The notes beneath the pieces were generated by a model. The model saw only the letters and a list, made by a program, of their open reading frames with translations, made no database searches and was not told where the DNA came from. From the NCBI RefSeq assembly GCF_037975245.1, contig NC_092576.1, positions 4,356,001-4,420,000 on the forward strand: a DNA stretch of 64,000 nt, written 5' to 3'. The stretch comes from Apostichopus japonicus (taxonomy: Eukaryota > Echinodermata > Holothuroidea > Aspidochirotida > Stichopodidae). Position numbers and translations under genes: made by a program. This document shows, one piece after another, positions 1 through 13,500 of the stretch. Within the stretch, counting starts at the first letter, position 1. Each line of letters opens with the position of its first letter.

Positions 1-1758
1 TAATTCGATTCATTTAAATTATTACTTTATACTTTTATCGGCTATCAGCGTCAATAAGTCAACTTTCAAAGATTTTTTTGTGAATAATAATATTGTAGAT
101 TTTATCGTTTACTACATTGCATAGGTATTATAAAACATGCATCTTAGTCCATGGTTAATGTTGGCCTATTCAAATAGTGATATAGTTAATCCATCAAAAT
201 GTTGACTGGAGTCAAAATCGAGTGTCTACCCAGTTTCTCTGTTTGTTTATTGTTGGCCAGAAATGTATTAAATAGCTAAATAAAAGGGTTCTTTTTTTTG
301 GATCGCACTTTAATTCCTCCCACTATTAACTAAAAGAATTCCAAAATTACCTCGAATGTTACAGAATGACTCCATATCACTACATGGTATGTAATTGAAT
401 CCTTTTGAATTTTTCTTTAAGGGACTTTCTTTCCTGCACTGTTGGCTTCAAATTGTGTTTAAAATTATCCATACCCGCATCTTCGTCAATGCACCATTTT
501 TGATGACGTTACATGATATAGATATAAACTGAAGTTATACTCATGACTTCTATAGTCGAAGAGGAGCTTAAGAAAAGTCGAATAAGTATTGCTTAACTCC
601 ATTCTTCCTTTATAACTGCCTTCGCGACACTTTTGTAAGTCCAACTTTTTTGAAATTATACTCTATAAAGACATGTTACTATTATTCTATATATTTTTTC
701 TTATACTCAAATTCATGTGATCAAATGAAGTCAACTTATAACCTTTCATGTTAGGGGAGAGGTTGAATCTTATCTTCGGTGAACAAAAGGTTATTCACGA
801 TTATTCGAACGTAATTTCGAATCATTGAACATAATTATGTGAATATATATTGTGCAAATAGTATTGCGCAAAGGCGGCAAAATAGGGTTGATTGATTACA
901 AATCCTGGACGTGGGACGGAAGGGGGTGGGGGTTAGTTCATACTTCGATGGTTAATATGATAAGATATATTTTTGAAGGGACGCCAAACAAAGATAACTA
1001 AAAGCTTTTCGACAAATAGATGGTCTATGCAAATATAACACTTGTCACATATAAAATTCATGGTTTACCTTTGGGAAAGAGGCACTTGGCATTAATAAAG
1101 AAAAGGAGGGAGCACCTTTTGAGGTTTTTCCACAAAGCACTTTCCCCTGTATCCCCCGGCTGTTCCAACCCTGGTATTGAACTTTTTTTATTAAGATTAA
1201 GCGTTGATGTGTTACAGCTAATTGTAACGAAATATAATCAAATGAAAAGATTAAAAGGTAAATGTTATAGTTTTACAGACATACTATATTACGTTCCAAC
1301 TTTTTATTTCAAAAATCTGGACTACAGACTGATCTTTTGATGCATTTAAACAGGGTTGAGAACAGCGGAAAGTATTAAGGCGTATACAGTTCACAAATGT
1401 TGGGCCTTTTCGATCACCGTGTGTGGTAATTCAGATTGCTGTAAAATACATTCATAAGTTGAGATAGGTTTTACGTTTCTTCTTCTGGTGGTTTTGACTT
1501 TATCACAAACATCTAGAATTAGAAACTGCCTTTCGATGCAGACTACATCTAGAAGTTGCCTGATATATTGGGAAGCAACAATATTTTAGTATTTTAGTCG
1601 AGAATCATCTTAATCATCCGACGATGATTAGTACATTCATCAGCTGAACTATGATACTAAAAGTTGTTTACATTTTGATTAAAAACGAAGTCACCTATTT
1701 TAATAAGCGAGACGCAATATATACAAATCAAGATGTTGCTTTCCAATTCTGATAACAG

Positions 1759-4700
1759 GACTTTGGGCGGATGGCTTAAAGCTTTCTTTCGATCCAAACC
1801 CACTAAGGCTTGACGTCCAGGAAACCATAGATATTTCTCTTTACGTGTGTAAGTATTAAACTGTGTGCAACAATTGAGTGCCTATTGTTCTCATATCCCC
1901 ATGAGCTCATCAGCAATAACCTCTTAATTTCACCGATTAAACCAATGCAATATATTCCAATCATCATTTTTGATCAAATATTTTAGAAAAAAAACATCCT
2001 CAATGAACAGTTGTATGTATTGATGCAGTTGTTAAGAAGTCCAACTTAAATGCGATCATACTTGAAGCAGTTCTTTACAATAAAGGAGTTTACCCCTGTT
2101 CGACCTCGCAAGAGGTCCTACGGGGGATAATATTTAAGTTTTGTAGAATAGACCCTTTTTTTCTAGGGAAAGTTGTCTATTATTCAAACAGGGAGATGCT
2201 GAGAAGTGAAGTATTGTTCGATTAACATTGTTAAGAAGCCATAAATAAACAGGAGGTCGGAACTGAGGAGCCAATTAGGTAGGGATCACTAAAGGGGGAG
2301 GAATTTCTAATTAAATGGGAATACAAGACAGAGCGGTTTCTATTGTTTGGGTCGGAAGTGGTTGCTACTTAGTTGGAGTTTTGGAGTTGTACTTAGTGTA
2401 TAAGTACACCTGGAATTTGGGGGCTAGACCCACTATAGTCCAAATTACATCATTATCTATTGATGTTAATGGTGATTAGGTCACTTCATACTTCCGCGAC
2501 AGGACGGCTGAAAACCTAGTAGCGTCTAACAGAGCTAGTAATATACTTTATTAGTATCGGTTTATTAATTATTAACTTCCTGTACTATAGTTTGTAAATG
2601 AACAAATGAAATAAGCCCACTATGAGCGGAAAACATATTTAAAAAATGAGGTATGATAACCTTTAGTAGTTTGATAGAAAATGAATCTCTATTCTCGTAA
2701 ATTTCTAACGGAAATATCTGGAACAGAAACAATATGGTAACTTTCTGTTTTCCGTTTTTCGATTTCTTTTTCATTATCCATTATAAAGAGTATTACGCCG
2801 AAAGGTTATTGGGTGGGTTTCACTCTGTTTCAATCACGTTATGGATATATTATTGTTAAATACATCGATTTTACTCACTAAAAAGGCACTGACACACACA
2901 CACAAATTAATTAAAAGAAAACCCTTGTAATTTCCCGATTTTGTAATCCTTCTTCCCAGATGAAGACTTGTGGTTTGGTACTTTTACCCTCCATTTGGAA
3001 AACAAACTAAGTGGTGAGACATACGAAGAACTTGGATCTCTCTGTGGACATGGGAGCCCGTTCTGCCCATCACAGAAAGGAGGTAAGTCTTCAAGCATGG
3101 ATTTTAAATTAATTTTAGTCTTCATTGTAACAAATTGCAACCACTGTGTTTTTCTTTATATTATATTCATGGTTACACGACATTAAGTTTAGAACTTTCT
3201 AACGCTAAACTTTTTTTTTAACGCTAAACTAATGATAATTTAAATATAAACATTTATCCATTAATTATGCTAATAAATTGTCCACACTGCATACTTATAA
3301 ATTTGTGAAACTACATGACATCGTTTAGTTGACACTGAACACCATGTAAATGTTTTGTACAAGCAATGCGTGCGTTGTTCAATTGTTGCCTGAAGTCGCT
3401 GCAAGTTTTCCTATGGAATTTTGCGGAGTATCTGAGTAACTGACACAGTCCTGTAAAGGCTCATTTCGAACAAAACTATAGATGTAGAAATACCCCTGGA
3501 CTGGCGGTATACAATATATATTACTTCATGGTGCCATCCTTTAACTGCTAAGAATCTCAGTTAGCTCTAAAAATGTCTTTGCTTTGGTGCAAAATGAGAC
3601 TGAATATGTTCAATGTATTATTCATTATTCATTAAGATTAGGTAATTTGTGGTACCTATTATTATATTAAACACAATTTAAGAAGCGACGTTCACGTCTC
3701 CCAAACTAATAATCTTCTAGAAAAAAAAAATGCATTGTATTACTCGGAGAACAATAACTCCGATCTGTCAGCCCATGCCAGGCCTAATTAAATACGTTTA
3801 ATCAATATAATAAATTTGTATTCCATTGTCTTTCAAAGTATTAACGTCGTACCAGAGACTTAATTTATCGGGTTCGAATATGTACATTTGTCTTGCTGCT
3901 TCCTAAATTTTTATTATCTCGTAAAATTCGACTTATCAAGTATTGCTGTAAATCTATAGGCCCAATGAGAGGATTATCCCATGCTTAGTTGACATGGAAG
4001 TGCTAACGTTTGGAGCGACAATGTTATCAAGAAAAGCTTTAAACAGCCAAATTGATCACAAAAGGTATTCTGTAACCTGCTATTTTTTAAGGTACATTGT
4101 AATTCAACGCAGATATAAAGCAAAAAATACAAGGTGGTCGTGTTGCAACTAAAACATATCAGACATATTTAAGGGGGGAAAAAAGATAATTAAAATTGGC
4201 AAACCTATCATATTTACTTTGTCCATTTGAGTTGTAACAAAGCAAGGGCAATCTAATGCGAATAAGTAATAAATTATTATATATGCTAATTTTTTTTTCT
4301 ATTTGTGAGACGATCGAGCAACGACGTTGAGTTGTATGATCGGCTGTTATCAGCTGTGTAAACCTTTTTATAAATCTGAGAACATCCTATATCTCACTAT
4401 ATCTTATTAGAATTGGAAACGCAAAAATACTAGCAGTATACTAAAGCTTAAACGTACTGTTTTAAACTTGATAGCTTTTATTAAGGGCTTACTTTTACAT
4501 CTAAACTTATATTTATTTCGTGTTTATATGGCAACTCTATCATTAAGGGCTTAGCTTATGTCTTAATTTAAACTTATTTTGTTTGATAGAAACTCTATCC
4601 TTTGATAGCTTTTGTTAAGGGCTTACTTTATATCTTAACTTATATTTATTTTGTTTTATAGAAAATCTCTCATTTCACGAGACAGCGGTGATTCCATCGA

Positions 4701-5562
4701 CTTTTGTGGACAAGGTGTGTTCAAATTTACGTATTTGTTTTCTAAACGTATAGACAAATTCTTCATTTCGAATATTGATTATAAGAAACACCTGTGAATT
4801 CTAAGCACACTGACGTTTGCCATTTTGTGAACCTTATGTCATGTATGCCAATTGCTTAGTTTATCTACGAAGTTAAACGCATTTTGAGTTTTACATTGTT
4901 GCATTTTTAATGTTATATATTCAAAAACAATTTGGTTAGGTAGTTACTGAAAGACGTTGCGATGTTATCAAACGATCGAGGACTTTTGCGTATTGTGTTC
5001 AACAAATGTTATATTTACAGAAGAAACTGTTAATCTTATCCGGTGGGGTCTGTGAAGGAAATAGTGTTTCAATCATGCCAGCAATGACAAGAACTGCGAA
5101 TACGTATAATGATATGCACATATTATTACTTGGATGTGCAGACTATATATTAGGAAGGGTTATATACCGGTAATAGATAATTGAAGTAGTCTCTTTGCGA
5201 TAAGTTATCAATTCCGGGGGCCTAAATATACCATTACAGAATGTGTTAGACAACGACCATAGATTCAAATAGTTTTAAGCCTTGTAACGAGAGCAGAGCT
5301 AACAGATTATGTAGCTTTTATACAATTAAACATATATGTTATTAATGTTCCAAGGTACGATTTCATATCAATCTTATATTTCTTTTATATCATATATGAT
5401 ACAAATGCATAGGACTATTCGCAAAGATCATCCCCTGTTCATTATAACTTTTATTTGTTATATTTTGTATTTCAGGGAATCTATTCTGGCAACATCAAAG
5501 CCTTCAATGAAGATGACGTTGTTATCATTGGGCTGTACATTTCCAACTGCAGTGTATCTTAG
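1759..5562 (+). CDS. ML-domain lipid-binding protein, copy A (exons 2-5; exon 1 off window)
   Basis: Four exons: 1759-1848, 2960-3082, 4662-4714 and 5476-5562 (stop TAG). All have AG acceptors, GT donors and agreeing phases. The reading runs from LWADGLKLSFDPNPLR through EDLWFGTFTLHLENK, a two-cysteine segment SLCG..FCP, LSFHETAVIPSTF and GIYSGNIKAFNEDD to a C-terminal NCSVS. Order, spacing and cysteines resemble the ML fold (MD-2-related lipid recognition; GM2 activator, NPC2). In that family a secreted or lysosomal beta-sandwich holds a single lipid. Exon 1, with signal peptide and first cysteine, is expected about 425 bases left of the window, judging from copy B. GM2-activator-like versus NPC2-like cannot be settled by eye. 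Compared with copy B, exons 2 and 5 are identical, exon 4 differs by one residue and exon 3 differs strongly. Confidence 0.75.
2102..2117 (+). other. Short hairpin with GCAA loop, in both duplicate copies
   Basis: GACCTC, then GCAA, then GAGGTC forms a perfect 6-bp stem closed by a GNRA-type tetraloop, with C-rich and G-rich flanks that could extend it. The same hairpin sits at 13055-13070 in copy B, in intron 2 of the ML gene. No function is implied by the sequence. Confidence 0.4.
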
Positions 5563-6138
5563 ACAATTTATCGGCGCACTACCTTTTGCACTACATGCTA
5601 AGTAAATTAAAAGCGAGCGTAGCTTCCAAAGCTAGATTCCGATCAATTTCAGCCTATTTTTCCTTCAGCCTACCTTTAGCGCATTATAGTCCAGTTCTAC
5701 AGTTTCCTGCAAAGTAGCTTTTACACTTGTCGTATGTTATAGAATGTAATTAATTACATGCCTTTGGTTTTAAAATGTTAATAGATTTGACGATTTTTAT
5801 TTCACCATTAGGTGAAAGGAAGTTAAAAGGACACAGAGTCCAGAATATATACAAGGAAAGCTACAAGAGGTGTTAATATTATGCTACTTAAATCGCATAT
5901 TAACATGTTATCATACACAAGGAATGTATCAGTTGCGATCCTCTTCTGTGAATTTCGTAAGGAATTGTAAACGGCCAGCAGAAAAAGTTATTATTTCTCA
6001 GTGAGAACTGACTTCCGTGTTAATAAGCACAGTGTTGCTATGAACAGCGTTAATATGAACAAGTGTTATAATATTGCCAAAAACTGTTATATTGTTAAAG
6101 TAACATTGTTATACTATTGAGCTATAACTTGATATACA

Positions 6139-6174
<36 letters not shown>

Positions 6175-8551
6175 GCTGCTAAGGACTTGCAAGTTACTCG
6201 AAGTATACTAACTAACGACATTGTTAACTCTTTCTTAATTAATCATTTATCAAGGGGACTTTCCAGCGTTTGATGAGAGATCGTTGTCATATCGGTGCTA
6301 ATGTAGGCTACGTGATATCTTTGCAGATCTCTAAACTAAGGTAACACGATTGCGTGAAACCGCTCATCAGTAGGCCCTATGCGATCACGCTGGTGAGCTT
6401 GCTTATACAGACGCGCTTGGTGATTGACTAATTCAAACTTCAAGGTTCTACAAAAGTGCTTTAGAAACACAATTTACGATGCTTAAAACTAATAGTCTGA
6501 GCCGAAGTTCACAACTATGTTTCAAAATATATAGCCCTTCAATAAGTTCGAAGAGCATTGTATATACTACTAGTGATTAACTCACCGTACCGTTATGATA
6601 TGCATTCAGAGACTGCAACTTGTTAAGTTAGGACAAATATGACATCAGCACGGCCCTCTGTTCATTTTGGGCGCGGCTGGAGAGGGCTATTGGTAATGAT
6701 TTGAACATATCGTAAAATATAATATTACGTTAGTGTTTGAGACTTGTAATAATAGTTTTCCAGCCGATGCTCTGATACTTAACCTGTGAGGGAATTTAAT
6801 TATTTCAGTTTAATTTACAATTTAGTATCCAATACAAATAACCAGAGATAAAATTGGTCAAATTTTAATTGGTTCTCGAAGTAGTTATGTAGCATTCATT
6901 AACGTTAACTATTTTTTTGTGTCTTAAATAACCTTTGTACAATAATTGGCTCAAGTACAAGTGTTTTTGTACTCTTCAGCAAACATCGAAATTTCTCATT
7001 TCACATTTCGTATTAGTTTGCAAAGTAGGAAGCAAAACTTAAATATAAGAAAGATCAACAAAGATTACTAACATTGCAAGCACTGATCATATCTTATCGT
7101 AAACGGAAAGAAAAAATACTTGTCATTATAAGCAATAGTAATTGAATCGACACTGCTTTTAGGTTACCTATAGAGAAAAAAAAACTTTGAGTTTTGCTGT
7201 ATTCTAACCCAAATAAAATATCAAATGCAAACAATTAAATCTGTTTGTTATTTCTCGTTGTCTCCTACTCTTTAAAATCATTGTTCACGTATCACAACAT
7301 GAAAAGTAACAGTCCTGATTTTTTTTTTTTTAATTCAGAAAGAAAAACATGATTCAGAAAAGAATTTTCAACACTTTCTTAATTCTGACGACTTTTGGTT
7401 AACAGGTCACGAGGTATATGTCAAAATGATACCGAAAGTTTCCACCAGTTTGACCGGAAGCGAGTAATTCTCTTGGTAAAAACTATATTAGATACTTCCT
7501 TTTCCGTTCTTGGATAAAGTGGTACCATTTCAACATCTAATTGAAAGCTAATGACATCCATTGTTATGAAAGGGGGTTAATGGGGCATAAAGCTTGTTTG
7601 GTGCAACAGGTCAAAGGTCGACAAGTTCATGACACACATTTTTACTAGAAAATGCATTTTGCGAGAATGCACTTTGCGAGAATACTTATACCAACGGATC
7701 AAAACAGTACAGAGGCAGTCTCGGTGAACGTACTGCTTATAAATATATGTGTTCGTTTGATATTATATATTTATAGAGAATATAAGAGTATACACTTAGG
7801 GCATGTATTCTCCACGGGATAATGTTATTTTATATGAATTGGCCAAAACAAATGTTGTTTTTCTTCATATGTAATTTTAATACGTTACGTAATCCACTTA
7901 TTGCAAATTGTCCCATGGAAAACAAAATTGTCCCTTTGAACACCGTTGCTTATTACTTGGACGAATATGTGGAGAAAAGACTTTCAAATAGGCCTACTGT
8001 TTCAATCTTCGAAATTGAGTTAGTATTAGGCCTACAATGAGCCCTAAAGAGAAAAAATTGGGGTTGACACGAGGACAAGCCTAAAGGTATGGCAAGACAT
8101 AGCGAAGCGTATCATGGTAAAACCTTGTTTAAAACCTATTTGACACAATTTTCTTTGTATTTCCTGCTTTTTTTGTTTTGTCCCACTAAGTAACACTGTG
8201 CTTTATAAAGGTCAACGGAAACGCTCTTGTTTGTACAGACAAACGAAATCTTCGTACTAACAGTGATAGCTGGAACCGGACCAACCCAGTATACATGGTC
8301 AAATATTAAATGACATGTAGCTAGCTAACTTCCACCATGTACCAATACAAAACTAATCAATACAAACTAATCAATAAGAGAGTGTGTATCTAGATTTCCT
8401 TTAGCCCTGCAGCGCGATCATCAACCTCGAAGTACGCCATTTGAGAACGTTAATTCTACCGGTAGCGTTGACAGCATGATAATCTATAGCATGATAATCA
8501 ATAGCACGATAATCGTAAACGTAGTAATATATAGATAGCATGTCCACTTAT
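5563..8551. other. Intergenic DNA downstream of ML copy A, no gene seen
   Basis: Duplicated non-coding DNA; the counterpart is 16505-19912. It contains AT-rich DNA and the AT microsatellite. An open frame at 7822-8040 is altered by a small indel near its start in copy B and resembles no known protein. I see no exon with supporting homology. Confidence 0.6.
6134..6170. repeat. AT dinucleotide microsatellite (copy A allele)
   Basis: An (AT)n tract lies downstream of ML copy A. The matching tract in copy B (17461-17518) is clearly longer, so it expanded or contracted after the duplication. Confidence 0.9.
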
Positions 8552-8848
8552 CAGTCGCGTAGCCAGGAATTTGCCAAGGGAGGGGCGAAACTGTAGATTC
8601 GGCATTGCAAACTATCTAAGCGTAGCGCCACCATGTTTGGCGCGAAGCGCACAAGAAAATTTTGGCTGAAAATGCCTCCCAGATCGCTGGAAATGGCACT
8701 TCCCAGGCCTTGTAAGTTGCATCTTAGCATTTTCTCTTTTGTAAATACTAGTGATATCATACAAACATTAAAAAAAAAATTAAAAAAATATGCTCAAGGG
8801 GGCGGGGGCAGCTGCCCCCTTCGGCCCCCCCCCCTGGCTACGCGCCTG
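8552..8848. mobile_element. hAT-type MITE inserted only in duplicate copy A
   Basis: The element starts CAGTCGCGTAGCCAGG and ends CCTGGCTACGCGCCTG, which are near-perfect inverted termini. It is flanked by an exact 8-bp target duplication CCACTTAT (8544-8551 and 8849-8856). Copy B has the unoccupied site with a single CCACTTAT at 19905-19912. An 8-bp duplication with CAG...CTG ends is typical of the hAT superfamily. It has no transposase, so it is non-autonomous. Confidence 0.93.
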
Positions 8849-9331
8849 CCACTTATATCATAAAGGCATATATCCCCGCAGTACCCGCAGTTCCCTACGT
8901 ACGTCATATATAGTGACGAATACTACTGGTAATAATGATAACATGATCATCGAAATCGTAAACATAGAAAGCCAGTTTCATTGATTGTATGTCACAAATT
9001 ACATGATCACTGATAGCATATATGCAACAGCAACATCCGCCATCAACAGTGCAACACGATGGTCAAGCGAGTAAAATATGGAACGCCTTGTCAACGATAG
9101 CATGTCCACTAGTAGCACAGCCACTTATGGCCTGGCCCACCGATAACGAGCATGACCATAGGTTTTTACCCGAATCTCCCGGCCTCCTGGTTTCATATTC
9201 TATTCTCCCGGTTTTTTAATCTTTCATCACTTGCGACATTTCTGACAATAGCCAACAGTTAGTCCTATGCTTAGTAATTCCCCACAGTAACGCTGAACAG
9301 GAAAGGCTATTCAGTGTAGTTCGCAAGAATA

Positions 9332-10528
9332 GTGTCCACTATCGGGTTACACACTTCCATGCGATACCTGTTCACTGGGTCCGTTTTACCGGAAGGGACT
9401 CTTCCATAACAAGATCTTCTTTCATTTCTTCCAGTTGGTCATTAGCCAATTGAACAAACTTTGCAGCTGCATAATGAGTAGCATGAAGTCATCCCGTAGC
9501 TTCCGCATATTCTTCAGCAATTAGTCCACCATACACAGCCCGTCTGGATTCTATTAACTACTGTGAATATGGGCTGTAAATTTTACCAAGCTCCCCAGCC
9601 CACCGGCCCACCAGGCCACCGGCCCACTGGCCCACCGGGCATTGCCCAAATGCCGGTGTGGCCAGTCCGCCACTGCTGCTCAGTATCGCATTTAGCTATG
9701 ATCAAATACTGTCAACGTCTCCTACGGACAAAGAGATCATTTAACATAGTTTGGATTACTGCAGGTTTGGCCGATAACCTTTGGTGGCTACTGTCAATGG
9801 GCACCAAGATTAAGGATATTCCGAGGTCGAGGAGCCTCCAGAAAATCCGCCAATCAACTTTCCATTTCAAGTTCTTTCAACCAGATTTATCGCGGGTCCC
9901 AAGTAATGTTCATCCCATACTGCATGAAATATCTTATTTGAAGTCTTTCATGCTAATAAATTGCCCAAAATGACAATTTAAAGGAAATGTAGCCAATTGA
10001 ACTCTACTAGTGTCGGTATCAAAATTTCGTGACAGGATTTTTACTGGCAATGTAACAAAATTTACAATTACAAACTGTTATCACAAATGATGTTCACACC
10101 AATAAAATGTATGCATATGTTTTTCAGAGATGGAAATATTTAACTCTGTTAATGGCATCATATGAAAATATGTCATAATATTTATTCTTTAAGAGTATCT
10201 ACTTAATAATGAATGAAACTACAGAACAAAGAGGCAGACATTATTCGAGTAACTGGAATTTTCTTCCTTGTTGTTTTAGATTTATTATATATTTGTGTCA
10301 TCGTAGCGCACTATGGGAAGTTCCTCTTTCGATTCGTTTATCTATCTTCGGATGGAATAGAAACGATTAAAATTTTATGACGATAGTAAGTTTCGGCAAA
10401 CGCAATAAAAGTATCCAGTTATCTTTGTTCCTTATTGTGAAGAGCTTGAAAATAGCATCGATATTAAACTTGTTCCACTCCCACGCAAGCGTTTGTGTTC
10501 TATACTATCGATCTGCTTCTATACCAAG
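9332..10528. other. Presumed duplication junction and upstream region of ML copy B
   Basis: Homology between copies ends at 9331/20376, so the head-to-tail junction probably lies at about 9332. The region contains a proline-rich open frame (9563-9973) with a short GPPGHRPTGPPG repeat but no recognisable domain; I do not call it a gene. The last several hundred bases should include the ML copy B promoter, but no clear TATA box or initiator stands out. Confidence 0.5.
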
Positions 10529-13500
10529 ATGATTTGTTGTAATGCCGCTGTGTGGCGTCTGAATCTTGTCCTGCTGATGACTGCCAGTGTGGCCTTCATG
10601 TTTCGAATAAGTGGGCCGGATGATCCATGTGAAGTTAAAATTACAGGTCAGTAAAACCAAAGTATCTTATTCCCCGTGGCGTGAGCAAGGGTGTGTGTGG
10701 GTGGGGGGGGGGGGTATGAACCGACTCTATCGTCAGGCTGAAACAAACCGTTCATGCCGGGGAATTTGTGCTTCACATTTCAGTAGGAAATGAATTAAAG
10801 CACTTCCTCGGAGTATATGATAAAGGGGTTTGTCGTTACCTAAATTTTTTGGAGAACTTTAGACTCCCACCTCCCCTCACCTCTTCCTTATATTTGAAAT
10901 AATTTTCACGTGCCTGTTTAATTTACATTTGTCTTTTGAGAGTGTGATCTCTATTAATTCGATTCATTTAAATTATTACTTTATACTTTTATCGGCTATC
11001 AGCGTCAATAAGTCAACTTTCAAAGATTTTTTTGTGAATAATAATATTGTAGATTTTATCGTTTACTACATTGCATAGGTATTATAAAACATGCATCTTA
11101 GTCCATGGTTAATGTTGGCCTATTCAAATAGTGATATAGTTAATCCATCAAAATGTTGACTGGAGTCAAAATCGAGTGTCTACCCAGTTTCTCTGTTTGT
11201 TTATTGTTGGCCAGAAATGTATTAAATAGCTAAATAAAAGGGTTCTTTTTTTTGGGATCGCACTTTAATTCCTCCCACTATTAACTAAAAGAATTCCAAA
11301 ATTACCTCGAATGTTACAGAATGACTCCATATCACTACATGGTATGTAATTGAATCCTTTTGAATTTTTCTTTAAGGGACTTTCTTTCCTGCACTGTTGG
11401 CTTCAAATTGTGTTTAAAATTATCCATACCCGCATCTTCGTCAATGCACCATTTTTGATGACGTTACATGATATAGATATAAACTGAAGTTATACTCATG
11501 ACTTCTATAGTCGAAGAGGAGCTTAAGAAAAGTCGAATAAGTATTAACTCCATTCTTCCTTTATAACTGCCTTCGCGACACTTTTGTAAGTCCAACTTTT
11601 TTGAAATTATACTCTATAAAGACATGTTACTATTATTCTATATATTTTTTCTTATACTCAAATTCATGTGATCAAATGAAGTCAACTTATAACCTTTCAT
11701 GTTAGGGGAGAGGTTGAATCTTATCTTCGGTGAACAAAAGGTTATTCACGATTATTCGAACGTAATTTCGAATCATTGAACATAATTATGTGAATATATA
11801 TTGTGCAAATAGTATTGTGCAAAGGCGGCAAAATAGGGTTGATTGATTACAAATCAGGGACGTGGGACGGAAGGGGGTGGGGGTTAGTTCATACTTCGAT
11901 GGTTAATATGATAAGATATATTTTTGAAGGGACGCCAAACAAAGATAACTAAAAGCTTTTCGACAAATAGATGGTCTATGCAAATATAACACTTGTCACA
12001 TATAAAATTCAAGGTTTACCTTTGGGAAAGAGGCACTTGGTATTAATAAAGAAAAGGAGGGAGCACCTTTTGAGGTTTTTCCACAAAGCACTTTCCCCTG
12101 TATCCCCCGGCTGTTCCAACCCTGGTATTGAACTTTTTTTATTAAGATTAAGCGTTGATGTGTTACAGCTAATTGTAACGAAATATAATCAAATGAAAAG
12201 ATTAAAAGGTAAATGTTATAGTTTTACAGACATACTATATTACGTTCCAACTTTTTATTTCAAAAATCTGGACTACAGACTGATCTTTTGATGCATTTAA
12301 ACAGGGTTGAGAACAGCGGAAAGTATTAAGGCGTATACAGTTCACAAATGTTGGGCCTTTTCGATCACCGTGTGTGGTAATTCATATTGCTGTAAAAATA
12401 CATTCATAAGTTGAGATAGGTTTTACGTTTCTTCTTCTGGTGGTTTTGACTTTATCACAAACATCTAGAATTAGAAACTGCCTTTCGATGCAGACTACAT
12501 CTAGAAGTTGCCTGATATATTGGGAAGCAACAATATTTTAGTATTTTAGTCGAGAATCATCTTAATCATCCGACGATGATTAGTACATTCATCAGCTGAA
12601 CTATGATACTAAAAGTTGTTTACATTTTGATTAAAAACGAAGTCACCTATTTTAATAAGCGAGACGCAATATATACAAAATCAAGATGTTGCTTTCCAAT
12701 TCTGATAACAGGACTTTGGGCGGATGGCTTAAAGCTTTCTTTCGATCCAAACCCACTAAGGCTTGACGTCCAGGAAACCATAGATATTTCTCTTTACGTG
12801 TGTAAGTATTAAACTGTGTGCAACAATTGAGTGCCTATTGTTCTCATATCCCCATGAGCTCATCAGCAATAACCTCTTAATTTCACCGATTAAACCAATG
12901 CAATATATTCCAATCATCATTTTTGATCAAATATTTTAGAAAAAAAACATCCTCAATGAACAGTTGTATGTATTGATGCAGTTGTTAAAAAGTCCAACTT
13001 AAATGCGATCATACTTGAAGCAGTTCTTTACAATAAAGGAGTTTACCCCTGTTCGACCTCGCAAGAGGTCCTACGGGGGATAATATTTAAGTTTTGTAGA
13101 ATAGACCCTTTTTTTCTAGGGAAAGTTGTCTATTATTCAAACAGGGAGATGCTGAGAAGTGAAGTATTGTTCGATTAACATTGTTAAGAAGCCATAAATA
13201 AACAGGAGGTCGGAACTGAGGAGCCAATTAGGTAGGGATCACTAAAGGGGGAGGAATTTCTAATTAAATGGGAATACAAGACAGAGCGGTTTCTATTGTT
13301 TGGGTCGGAAGTGGTTGCTACTTAGTTGGAGTTTTGGAGTTGTACTTAGTGTATAAGTACACCTGGAATTTGGGGGCTAGACCCACTTTAGTCCAAATTA
13401 CATCATTATCTATTGATGTTAATGGTGATTAGGTCAGTTCATACTTCCGCGACAGGACGGCTGAAAACCTAGTAGCGTCTAACAGAGCTAGTAATATACT

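Larger units (their letters stand above)
1..9331 (+). repeat. Tandem segmental duplication, copy A
   Basis: Position 1 onward aligns collinearly with 10955 onward at very high identity by eye (about 97-99 percent outside indels). The match ends abruptly at 9331 (partner 20376). The left end of this copy lies outside the window. It carries exons 2 to 5 of an ML-domain gene. Indels between the copies include a 297-bp hAT MITE found only here (8552-8848), a 352-bp MITE found only in copy B, and a shorter AT microsatellite here (about 6140-6170). Confidence 0.95.

Noticed and set aside
1020-1340. 106-codon frame preserved in both duplicate copies (also 11971-12291)
   Set aside because: The copies are too young for preservation to mean much, the two differences are both replacements, no domain is recognised, and it sits in ML intron 1.
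3862-3880. GGTTCGAA word resembling a tRNA B box
   Set aside because: No A box or cloverleaf can be built around it.
7822-8040. 72/78-codon frame in both duplicates (also 19165-19401)
   Set aside because: A small indel near the start shifts the frame between copies; no recognisable protein or splice context.
9563-9973. 136-codon proline-rich frame
   Set aside because: The GPPG-rich start is a short sequence repeat and the rest resembles nothing known; it lies at the presumed duplication junction.
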